From contig NZ_QORW01000009.1 in NCBI RefSeq assembly GCF_003574735.1, positions 62,001-126,000 of the forward strand: 64,000 bases of DNA, given 5' to 3'. The position numbers were made by a program, and so were the translations under genes. Below the pieces are notes generated by a model. It ran no database searches. It had not been told where the DNA came from and saw only the letters and a program-made list of their open reading frames with translations. Positions 57,769-64,000 of this stretch are shown one piece after another (the first letter of the stretch is position 1; the number at the start of each line of letters is the position of its first letter). Source of the stretch: Dongia deserti. GTDB taxonomy: Bacteria > Pseudomonadota > Alphaproteobacteria > Dongiales > Dongiaceae.

Positions 57769-58454
57769 GATTCGCTCGCTTGGGCGAAGCCGTCCAGACC
57801 GGGCTGCTGCTCCGCCGGCATGATATCGGGGACGTTGGCGGGCGGCGGCGGCTCGGGCGGCAGCGGATCCGTCTTCACACGCACGTAGTTCTTCACATCG
57901 CGCACATAGGCGACGTCGCGCGTGTGATCCACCACGCGCTGGATCTCGGCTTCATCCTGTCCGACACCGATCAGATAGACCACGTCGTCGATGCATTCGA
58001 CCGAGTAGTTGTTGGCGCGGATCTGCCGGTCCACGAACAGCTTGAGCCAGACCCTGCGTGCGAGGAATTCGTCCTGCGCCACTTGGCCGAGATCGCGGCT
58101 GTTCGCGATCTGGATATGATTGATGACTTCGCGCACGCCCGGCTCTTCCCACGCGGCCTTGACTGCAGCCAAGCGCTGCTCCTGCTTCTGTACGACGCCG
58201 CTCAGGAGCACCCGCCCTTCCTGCACCTGCAAATGAACATTCTGCGCCACCTCGAGATCTGCGGCGACGAAGCGGCCATTGATCGCGATCCACATGCGAT
58301 GGTCGTCCAGGCCCTGGTACAGCCCGCGCTCCTGGGTTGCAAGGTCCGCCGTAAATGCTGCGGCACCGATCGCGGTTCCGACGGGCGAGCAGCCGCTGAG
58401 CGCCCCGTATGCGACGAGGACAATGGGTGCTGCCAGGCAAGGCGCGACTCGCAT
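57765..58454 (-). CDS. BON-domain lipoprotein
   Basis: A 229-residue protein with lipobox LSGC and two BON-like repeats: one around NVHLQVQEGRVLLSGVVQKQ, one around NYSVECIDDVVYLIGVGQDE. BON domains are associated with the outer membrane and phospholipid binding. The C-terminus is Pro-rich. The stop overlaps the start of the SirB1-like gene. Confidence 0.82.
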   Translation of the reverse strand: MRVAPCLAAPIVLVAYGALSGCSPVGTAIGAAAFTADLATQERGLYQGLDDHRMWIAINGRFVAADLEVAQNVHLQVQEGRVLLSGVVQKQEQRLAAVKAAWEEPGVREVINHIQIANSRDLGQVAQDEFLARRVWLKLFVDRQIRANNYSVECIDDVVYLIGVGQDEAEIQRVVDHTRDVAYVRDVKNYVRVKTDPLPPEPPPPANVPDIMPAEQQPGLDGFAQASES

Positions 58455-58467
58455 GCCCCACTATGCC

Positions 58468-58902
58468 CTAACGAATCTCGGCTTGCCATGCCGCCGGGAA
58501 GTGCCGCGGCCAACCCCACTGCAGAACGCGTGCCAAGTGCGCCAAGAGCCGGGATGTCGGTTCGGTGACGGTGATGGCGTCAAGCCGAAGTTCCAGGCCC
58601 TGGCAATCGCTGCGACGCGACGCGAAGACTTCCGCCGCCCGCGCCACCCGGGCCTGCTGATGGGGCGAGATCGCGAAGAGGGCTGCGTCGCCCGCGCTTT
58701 CGCTCTCGATCAGGCCGGCGCTGCGCCGCTTCACCTCGATCGCCGCCAGCACAGTGCCGCGCCGCGCCAGGATGTCAACCTCCCCCACCGGGCAGCGCCA
58801 ATTCACCGCCAGGATGCGATAGCCCTTGAGCCTGAGCAACCAACACGCAATCCGCTCCGCCCGCCGGCCGGAGAGATACGCGCGCTGCCGATTGCGTTTC
58901 AC
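58468..58902 (-). CDS. YraN/UPF0102-family protein
   Basis: A 144-residue restriction-endonuclease-like fold protein: GRRAERIACWLLRLKGYRIL, then GEVDILARRGTVLAAIEVKRR, the two parts of a PD-(D/E)xK-like site. Start GTG 58902, GGAGGGG upstream. In many proteobacteria the gene lies beside rsmI and lpoA/LppC, as here. Confidence 0.88.
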   Translation of the reverse strand: MKRNRQRAYLSGRRAERIACWLLRLKGYRILAVNWRCPVGEVDILARRGTVLAAIEVKRRSAGLIESESAGDAALFAISPHQQARVARAAEVFASRRSDCQGLELRLDAITVTEPTSRLLAHLARVLQWGWPRHFPAAWQAEIR

Positions 58903-58928
58903 TCCCCCTCCTCCCAAAAATAGACGTC

Positions 58929-58951
58929 CCTTCCCCCCTTGCGGGGGAAGG
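58929..58951. terminator. stem-loop between yraN and rsmI
   Basis: CCTTCCCCC / GGGGGAAGG (9 bp) with a five-base loop, followed on the plus strand by AATTTTT. Both neighbouring genes are on the minus strand, so it would not end their transcripts in the usual way. It belongs to the palindrome set seen elsewhere. Confidence 0.4.
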
Positions 58952-58978
58952 AATTTTTCTTGGGGGTTCGATCGGATC

Positions 58979-59875
58979 TCATTTTCCTTTCTCCCCCGCG
59001 ATCTCCAGCGCGCGGGCATACACCGTGCGCTTCGGCGTGCCGGTTGCGGCGGCCACGGTTGCGGCGGCGTCTTTCACGCTCATGCTCTGCAGGGCGCGGC
59101 GCAGCAGCGTGTCGACGTCATCGGCCGAGACCCCCTCTTCTTCCGGCGGCCCGACCACGATCACGATCTCGCCCTTCGGCGGTCCCGCCTCCTCATAGTG
59201 CGCGATGAGGGCCGACAGCCGGTGGCGCCGCACCTCCTCGAACAGCTTGGTCAATTCCCGCGCCACTGCCGCGCGCCGATCGCCCAGCACGGCCTGCAGG
59301 TCCTGCAGGGAGTCGATGAGCCGCGGCGCGGTCTCGAAGAAGATCAAGGTGACGGGCGCGCGCGCAGCCTCGGCGATCGCATCGCGCCGCGCCTTGCTCT
59401 TGGACGGCAGGAAGCCGGCGAACAGGAACCGGTCGCTCGGCAGTCCCGACAAGGCCAGCGCCATGATCGGTGCGCTCGGCCCCGGCAGCATGGTGACAGG
59501 AAGCCCCGCCTCCACCGCCGCCTGCACCAGCTTGTAGCCGGGGTCGGAGATCAAGGGCGTGCCGGCATCGCTGACCAGGGCGACGCGCTCGCCCGCCGCG
59601 ATGCGCGCCAGGATCTTCGGCCGCATCATCTCGGCATTGTGATCGTGATACGGCAGGAGCGGCTTCTCGATCCCGGCGTGCTGCAACAGCTTGCTCGTCA
59701 CGCGGCTGTCCTCGCAGGCGATGAGATCGGCCGATTTCAGCCCCTCCAGCGCGCGCGCCGTGATGTCGCCCAGATTGCCGATGGGCGTTGCGACCAGGAC
59801 CAGGCAGCCGGTTTGCGTCCCGCCGCCCTGCTCCGCGCCACGTTTACTTCGCTCTTGGCTCTGGCTAGGCTTCAT
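58979..59875 (-). CDS. rsmI: 16S rRNA (cytidine-1402-2'-O)-methyltransferase
   Basis: A 298-residue SAM-dependent tetrapyrrole-methylase-type enzyme that methylates C1402 of 16S rRNA. Visible are VATPIGNLGDITARAL, ALVSDAGTPLISDPGY and MLPGPSAPIMALALSGLP. Start ATG 59875; an extra Met precedes it. It is divergent from the LppC gene, the usual layout in this group. Confidence 0.94.
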   Translation of the reverse strand: MKPSQSQERSKRGAEQGGGTQTGCLVLVATPIGNLGDITARALEGLKSADLIACEDSRVTSKLLQHAGIEKPLLPYHDHNAEMMRPKILARIAAGERVALVSDAGTPLISDPGYKLVQAAVEAGLPVTMLPGPSAPIMALALSGLPSDRFLFAGFLPSKSKARRDAIAEAARAPVTLIFFETAPRLIDSLQDLQAVLGDRRAAVARELTKLFEEVRRHRLSALIAHYEEAGPPKGEIVIVVGPPEEEGVSADDVDTLLRRALQSMSVKDAAATVAAATGTPKRTVYARALEIAGEKGK

Positions 59876-59905
59876 CACGCATCATTTCCGGGCGGGACTA
59901 ACAGA

Positions 59906-61108
59906 ATGTATCAGGCGGTCTTTGGCGACGTGGCGCAACAGGCGAAACGCTGGGTGGGCGCGCTGATTTTGGGCTTTGCCGCCGGCTGCGCACCGAGTGT
60001 ACCGCCGCCCCAGGCGCCGGACCAGCCCACCCCGACCCAGCCGCAATATGAGACGCTCCCTTACGAGCAGACCGAGACCGGCACCAAGATCGGCCTGCTC
60101 CTGCCCTTGTCCGGTCAACAGGCGGCGTTGGGCCGCACGCTGCTCCAGGCGGCGGAAATGGGATTGTTCGAGGTAGGCGACGACCGCTTCACCTTGATGG
60201 TCGAGGATACCGCGACCGCGGCCGGGCCGGATTCCGCCGCGCGCAAGCTGCTGGCCCAGGGCGCTAATATCCTGCTCGGCCCGGTCTTCGCCGCCGATGC
60301 GCGCAAGGTCGCGCCGGTCACGCAGGGCGCGCAGATTCCGGTGTTGGCCTTCACCAACGATCAGTCGGCTGCGCAGCCCGGTCTCTACGTCATGGGCGTG
60401 ACGCCGCAGGACCAGGTGGAGCGCGTGGTGCAATATGCCGCGAGCCAGGGCAGCCGGCGCTTCGCGATCCTCGCCCCCACCTCGCCTTACGGCAGCATCG
60501 TGAACCAGGCGTTCCGCAATGCCGTGCAACGGTCGAACGCCGTGATCGCCGGAATGGAACTCTACGATCCCAATTCGCCGGACTATACCGGCATCATCGA
60601 GCAACTCTCGACGACGTACCAGCGCCAGCCGTTTGATGCGCTGATGCTGCCGGAAGGCGGCGCGAAATTGCGCCAGCTCGCCCCGCTCCTGCCCGCGTTC
60701 CAGATCGGTCCGCAGAACTTGCGGATCCTCGGCACGGCTCTCTGGGCCAACGACCCCGCCTTGGCGCAGGAGACCGGCTTGACCGGCGGTTGGTACGCCA
60801 CCACCGACCCCGGCAAGTGGCAGCAGTTCGCCGATCGCTATCGCGGCATCTACGGCGCCGTGCCGGATCAGCGCGCGGGCCTGGTCTATGACGCGATCAC
60901 CTTGATCGTCGCGCTCGGCAAGTCGTCGACGCCCGATTACTCCGAGGCCGCCTTGACCAACCCCAGCGGCTTTTCCGGCGTCACCGGCGTGTTCCGCCTG
61001 AACCAGGACGGCACCGTCGACCGCCAGCTCGCCGTTATCGAAATCGTCCCCGGCGGTGGCGTCGTGCGCGAAGCCGCACCACCGACCTTTGCGGCGGCGA
61101 TCAATTGA
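59906..61108 (+). CDS. LppC-like penicillin-binding-protein activator
   Basis: A 400-residue lipoprotein with lipobox AAGC (C28), then a Pro-rich linker (PSVPPPQAPDQPTPTQPQ). The rest is a periplasmic-binding-protein-fold domain: KIGLLLPLSGQQAALGRTLL, ILLGPVFAADARKVAPV, FAILAPTSPYGS. This is the LppC/LpoA-type protein thought to activate peptidoglycan synthases. The start ATG 59906 is the likely one. Confidence 0.85.
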   Translation: MYQAVFGDVAQQAKRWVGALILGFAAGCAPSVPPPQAPDQPTPTQPQYETLPYEQTETGTKIGLLLPLSGQQAALGRTLLQAAEMGLFEVGDDRFTLMVEDTATAAGPDSAARKLLAQGANILLGPVFAADARKVAPVTQGAQIPVLAFTNDQSAAQPGLYVMGVTPQDQVERVVQYAASQGSRRFAILAPTSPYGSIVNQAFRNAVQRSNAVIAGMELYDPNSPDYTGIIEQLSTTYQRQPFDALMLPEGGAKLRQLAPLLPAFQIGPQNLRILGTALWANDPALAQETGLTGGWYATTDPGKWQQFADRYRGIYGAVPDQRAGLVYDAITLIVALGKSSTPDYSEAALTNPSGFSGVTGVFRLNQDGTVDRQLAVIEIVPGGGVVREAAPPTFAAAIN

Positions 61109-61128
61109 GCCAGCAGTGCTCCCCTCCC

Positions 61129-61531
61129 CGTCATCACCGGGCGAGGAGCGTAGCGACGAGACCCGGTGATCCAAATTACTCTGACCCGCGATGGGCTTCT
61201 GGGTCTACATCATGACCAACAAGCCGTTCGGTACGCTCTATGTCGGCATGACGAATGACCTTGTGTTCCGGGCATACCAGCACCGCCAAGGCTTGTTCGA
61301 AGGTTTCACCAAGCGCTACGGCCTCAAGATGCTGGTCTACTACGAGGAACACGCGAGCGCCCCAGAAGCGATCCGGCGCGAGAAGAATATCAAGCACTGG
61401 CCGCGGGCGTGGAAGATCGAGTTGGTGCGCAAAATGAATCCGGGATGGCGCGACTTGTTCGACGAGATCGCGCTGCAATAGAACTTGGATTGCCAGATCA
61501 GCCGCTTCGCGTCCGTCCGGCAATGACGGTA
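61129..61531. mobile_element. GIY-YIG element bounded by REP-B arms
   Basis: Left arm 61129-61174 (CGTCATCACCGGGCGAGGAG to CCCGGTGATCCAA) and right arm 61482-61530 (AACTTGGATTGCCAGATC to TCCGGCAATGACGG). The inner ends are inverted relatives of each other (CGGTGATCCAA versus TTGGATTGCC). A single GIY-YIG gene lies between. The nuclease-less copy at 11021 has the same two arms. Confidence 0.65.
61191..61481 (+). CDS. small GIY-YIG nuclease-family protein
   Basis: A 96-residue protein closely similar to that at 38477: YIMTNKPFGTLYVGMTND, EGFTKRYGLKMLVYYEE and EAIRREKNIKHWPRAWK. The catalytic Arg and metal-binding Glu positions are intact. It starts with ATG 61191. Its place between two REP-B arms differs from the other copy, which lies between REP-A arms. 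Confidence 0.88.
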   Translation: MGFWVYIMTNKPFGTLYVGMTNDLVFRAYQHRQGLFEGFTKRYGLKMLVYYEEHASAPEAIRREKNIKHWPRAWKIELVRKMNPGWRDLFDEIALQ

Positions 61532-61570
61532 AGAGAGACGGAAATGCCTTTACTGTCGAGAACGAGCCGC

Positions 61571-61594
61571 GCCGGCTCAAGGCCGGGGTGACGG
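61571..61594. repeat. REP-A fragment
   Basis: GCCGGCTCAAGGCCGGGGTG and the next bases match the right arm of the element at 38427. No left arm is found nearby. Confidence 0.55.
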
Positions 61595-61635
61595 GAGAGA
61601 ATTGCATCAACTGCGTACGAAACAGGAATCGTTGA

Positions 61636-62373
61636 ATGCCCTGCACTGCCTACACCGATCCGCGCCTTGCGGCGTGCTACGATGCGATGAATCTGCCGGA
61701 TGCGGGGGATGCGTTCTATATCGCGCTCGCCGGCGAACAGCCGAAGACGATTCTCGACATGGGAAGCGGGACAGGGCGGCTCGCCGTTGCGCTGGCGGAG
61801 TGCGGGCATCGCGTCACCGGTGCCGATCCATCCGCCGGCATGATGAAAGTGGCGCGCAGCCGGCCGGGCACTGCGCGCGTCAACTGGGTCGACAGTGATG
61901 CGGCCCACCTTTCGCTCGAACAGCGCTTCGACCTCATCATCATGACCGGCCACGTGTTCCAGGTGTTCCTGGAGGATGACGCGGTCAGCGCGACCTTACG
62001 CACCCTGCGCCGGCACTTGGCGCCCGGCGGGGCGCTTGCGTTCGAGACGCGCAACCCATTGGTGGAGGAATGGCGCGAGTGGATTCCATCGCGCTCGCGC
62101 GAGACTGTGCAGGTGCCGGGCATCGGCAAGATTGAGGTCCACAACGACATCGCCGCGGCGGAGGGCGCCCTCGTCACCTACGAGACGCACTTCCGCTTCG
62201 CACCCGACGATATCGTGGTAACGCGCGATACGCTGCGCTTCATGAGCCAGGCTGAGCTCGCGGCCTTCCTCGCCAACGCCGGCTTCACCGAGCTCACCTG
62301 GTTCGGCGATTGGGACCGTTCTCCGATCACGCCGCAAAGCCCGGAGATCATCGTCCTCGCCGGCAGCCGGTAG
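61636..62373 (+). CDS. class I SAM-dependent methyltransferase
   Basis: A 245-residue methyltransferase. Motif I is ILDMGSGTGRLAVALAECG, then VTGADPSAGMMKVA and the later DLIIMTGHVFQVF. The C-terminal part (TRDTLRFMSQAELAAFLANAG) is typical of a methyltransferase 25-like fold. Substrate unknown. It stands alone downstream of the REP elements. Confidence 0.85.
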   Translation: MPCTAYTDPRLAACYDAMNLPDAGDAFYIALAGEQPKTILDMGSGTGRLAVALAECGHRVTGADPSAGMMKVARSRPGTARVNWVDSDAAHLSLEQRFDLIIMTGHVFQVFLEDDAVSATLRTLRRHLAPGGALAFETRNPLVEEWREWIPSRSRETVQVPGIGKIEVHNDIAAAEGALVTYETHFRFAPDDIVVTRDTLRFMSQAELAAFLANAGFTELTWFGDWDRSPITPQSPEIIVLAGSR

Positions 62374-62451
62374 CCGCGCCCGCAACGCGGTTTTCGCGCG
62401 CTTGTTGGCGCGTTAAGCTGTGCGCAACCACAAACAAGAAGGAGCTCTGCC

Positions 62452-63432
62452 ATGCCCAAGACCCACGCCATTCGTGTCGAGAAGGCCGGCGGGCCGGAGC
62501 AGATGAAATGGGTGGAGCTGGACCTGCCCGCGCCGGGCAAGGGTGAGGTGCAGCTGAAGAACCTGGCCTGCGGGCTCAACTTCATCGACACCTATCATCG
62601 CACCGGGCTTTATCCGGTGCCGCTGCCGACCGGCCTGGGCCTCGAGGCGTGCGCGATCGTCGAAGCGGTGGGTGAGGGCGTCACCGGCCTCAAGGCCGGC
62701 GACCGCGTGGCGCACGCCAGCGGGCCGGTCGGCGCCTATGCAGAGCGGCGCAACTATCCCGCCGAGAAGCTGATCAAGATCCCCGATGCGATCGACGACA
62801 AGACTGCCGCCGCCATGATGCTGCAGGGCATGACGGTCGAATACCTGATCCACCGCACCTATCCGGTGAAGCAGGGCGAGTGGGTGCTGCTGCACGCGGC
62901 GGCTGGCGGCGTGGGTTCCATCGCGTCGCAGTGGCTGAACAAGTTGGGTGCACAGGTGATCGGCACCGCGGGCTCGCCCGAGAAGCTCGCGCTGGCGAAA
63001 GAGCAGGGGTGCCATCACGTCATCAACTACCGCACCGAGGATTGGGTGAAGCGCGTCAAGGAGATCACAAGCGGGCAGGGGGTCGCCGTGGTCTATGACG
63101 GCGTCGGCAAGGATGTGTTCATGCAATCGCTCGATTGCCTGAAGCCCCGCGGCTACATGGTCCAGTTCGGCAATGCGTCGGGCCCGGTGCCGGAGATCTC
63201 GCCGCTTTTGCTGAGCCAGAAGGGGTCGCTGTTCCTGACTCGTCCGACTCTCATGTCCTATACGGCCACCCGCGCCGACCTCGAGCTTTCCGCCGGCCGC
63301 GTGATCGAGGCCGTCACCAAAGGCTGGATCAAGATCAAGGTGCCGCACACCTATCCGCTGAAGGATGCCGCGCAGGCCCACCGCGACCTCGAAGCGCGCA
63401 AGACAACAGGCTCGGTAGTGCTGGTTCCGTAG
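62452..63432 (+). CDS. NADPH:quinone oxidoreductase (zinc-independent MDR family)
   Basis: A 326-residue medium-chain dehydrogenase/reductase of the QOR type. It has the substrate-binding YHRTGLYPVPLPTGLGLEAC, the nucleotide site LLHAAAGGVGSIASQWL and the C-terminal LPHTYPLKDAAQAH-like segment (KVPHTYPLKDAAQAHRDLEA). No zinc ligands are seen. It reduces quinones using NADPH. Start ATG 62452 with AAGGAG upstream. Confidence 0.92.
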   Translation: MPKTHAIRVEKAGGPEQMKWVELDLPAPGKGEVQLKNLACGLNFIDTYHRTGLYPVPLPTGLGLEACAIVEAVGEGVTGLKAGDRVAHASGPVGAYAERRNYPAEKLIKIPDAIDDKTAAAMMLQGMTVEYLIHRTYPVKQGEWVLLHAAAGGVGSIASQWLNKLGAQVIGTAGSPEKLALAKEQGCHHVINYRTEDWVKRVKEITSGQGVAVVYDGVGKDVFMQSLDCLKPRGYMVQFGNASGPVPEISPLLLSQKGSLFLTRPTLMSYTATRADLELSAGRVIEAVTKGWIKIKVPHTYPLKDAAQAHRDLEARKTTGSVVLVP

Positions 63433-63845
63433 AGTCGAACCGCGCTGCTCCCACACACGGGATGGCCTCTTCCCCATTGTGAGGGAAGGATGTAGCGCAA
63501 AGCAAAACCGGCCGCCGGAGATGCCGGCGGCCGGTCGCTTGTCATTCCTGCGGAGGGCGGTTTAGCTGCGGATCACCGCCCCCCAAGGTCTGACAATCCC
63601 CAAAATTCCAGTCCTCTGGGCCTTTTTGCGGCCCGGTTACTCAAGAGCTACGCGCCAGAATGAAGCTTGGATGCGCCGATAACGCGCTGAATTCGTTGCA
63701 TCTATCGTGGAGACAGATCAGTTTCCCGTCAAGTCACGGTGCCGTGAGAAAGGAACGAAATCGTATCATTACATTTGGTCATCTTGCGCGGCGCGCGACC
63801 GCGACGCATGCTCTTTATCTTTGTTCATTACTGCGATTCCGAGTC
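63433..63845. other. 413-bp gap before the TetR gene
   Basis: No gene is visible. It holds a strong stem-loop at 63507-63535. The stretch from 63680 to 63845 is AT-rich for this DNA and contains the probable promoter of the TetR gene. A 60-codon frame at 63707 is not protein-like. Confidence 0.45.
63507..63535. terminator. 12-bp perfect stem-loop after qor
   Basis: ACCGGCCGCCGG / CCGGCGGCCGGT with a five-base AGATG loop lies 75 bases after the quinone oxidoreductase stop. On the plus strand only CGCTTGTC follows; on the minus strand it is followed by TTTTGCTTTGC. It may terminate transcripts from either side. Confidence 0.55.
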
Positions 63846-64000
63846 ATGGATGCTCCGCTCGTAAACCCCCCTACCGCGACCGCGCGTGACCGCCTCATCG
63901 ACACTGCCATCACTCTGTTCAACCGCCATGGGTTCCACGCCACCGGTGTCGACCGGATCGTGGCGGTGGCGAAGGTGGCGAAGAAGACGCTCTATGCGCA
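63846..64000 (+). CDS. TetR-family regulator (3' end outside window)
   Basis: The frame from ATG 63846 runs off the window: RDRLIDTAITLFNRHGFHAT, GVDRIVAVAKVAKKTLYA. This is the N-terminal DNA-binding helix-turn-helix of a TetR regulator; the ligand domain is not visible. The AT-rich upstream region is its probable promoter. Confidence 0.85.
   Translation, partial: MDAPLVNPPTATARDRLIDTAITLFNRHGFHATGVDRIVAVAKVAKKTLYA

Noticed and set aside
63500-63680. A tRNA or small RNA gene
   Set aside because: No T-arm sequence or cloverleaf was found; only a GC stem-loop is visible.

Overview
The window is a high-GC segment with dense genes and short intergenic gaps. Its content fits an alphaproteobacterium, probably Rhodospirillales-like: hslVU divergent from a hisB-hisH-(acetyltransferase)-hisA-hisF-hisE-HIT run, a DUF1127 protein, two PAS_5-type proteins, an rsmI/LppC/YraN cluster, and REP palindromes next to GIY-YIG genes. 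The family is an inference; no rRNA or tRNA was seen to anchor it.

Layout. 1-4.2 kb: end of a methyltransferase gene, exonuclease III, a threonine dehydratase-like enzyme, an ArsR regulator, an AhpD-like protein and a thioesterase. 4.2-6.1 kb: a six-gene minus-strand operon of three DsrE-like proteins, a small membrane protein, a lipoprotein and a 102-residue protein. 6.4-10.3 kb: an amino-acid catabolism group (FAD oxidoreductase, ornithine cyclodeaminase family, and a histidine ammonia-lyase homologue lacking the MIO-forming tripeptide). 11.1-16.5 kb: three tandem paralogues of a family I do not recognise, one with a coiled coil of about 570 residues. 16.8-24.1 kb: small enzymes (GFA, VOC, macro domain, GNAT, ACT, phosphoesterase), a frameshifted antitoxin gene and two lipoproteins.

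24.2-30.5 kb: HslU/HslV protease and the histidine operon. 30.5-35.9 kb: a MarR-controlled group (DUF1428, VOC, DUF899), an MFS drug transporter and a degenerate HisE paralogue. 36.2-46.6 kb: a trypsin-TPR protein, a GIY-YIG element bounded by exact inverted repeats, a histone-deacetylase-like hydrolase, small membrane proteins, an EamA permease, a beta-hydroxyacid dehydrogenase, a PAS protein, a HAD pseudogene, an adenylate cyclase-TolB-TPR protein and an Lrp regulator. 46.8-54 kb: an EamA permease, cytochrome c, a TetR/SnoaL pair, a small islet flanked by a duplicated gshB end, gshB, and a dadA/DksA-like/MFS run. 54-64 kb: VOC, gamma-glutamylcyclotransferase-like and arylsulfotransferase-like proteins, SirB1-like, BON, YraN, RsmI, LppC, a second GIY-YIG element, a methyltransferase, a quinone oxidoreductase and the start of a TetR gene.

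Themes across genes. Five TGTGA-N6-TCACA-type sites (one with a single mismatch) lie upstream of genes and suggest one Crp-like regulon; an adenylate cyclase lies in the same window. At least three intergenic repeat families occur: two REP types that bound GIY-YIG nuclease genes and also exist as short nuclease-less copies, heptanucleotide tandem arrays that form long hairpins between genes (including inside the his operon), and C/G-rich terminator-like palindromes.
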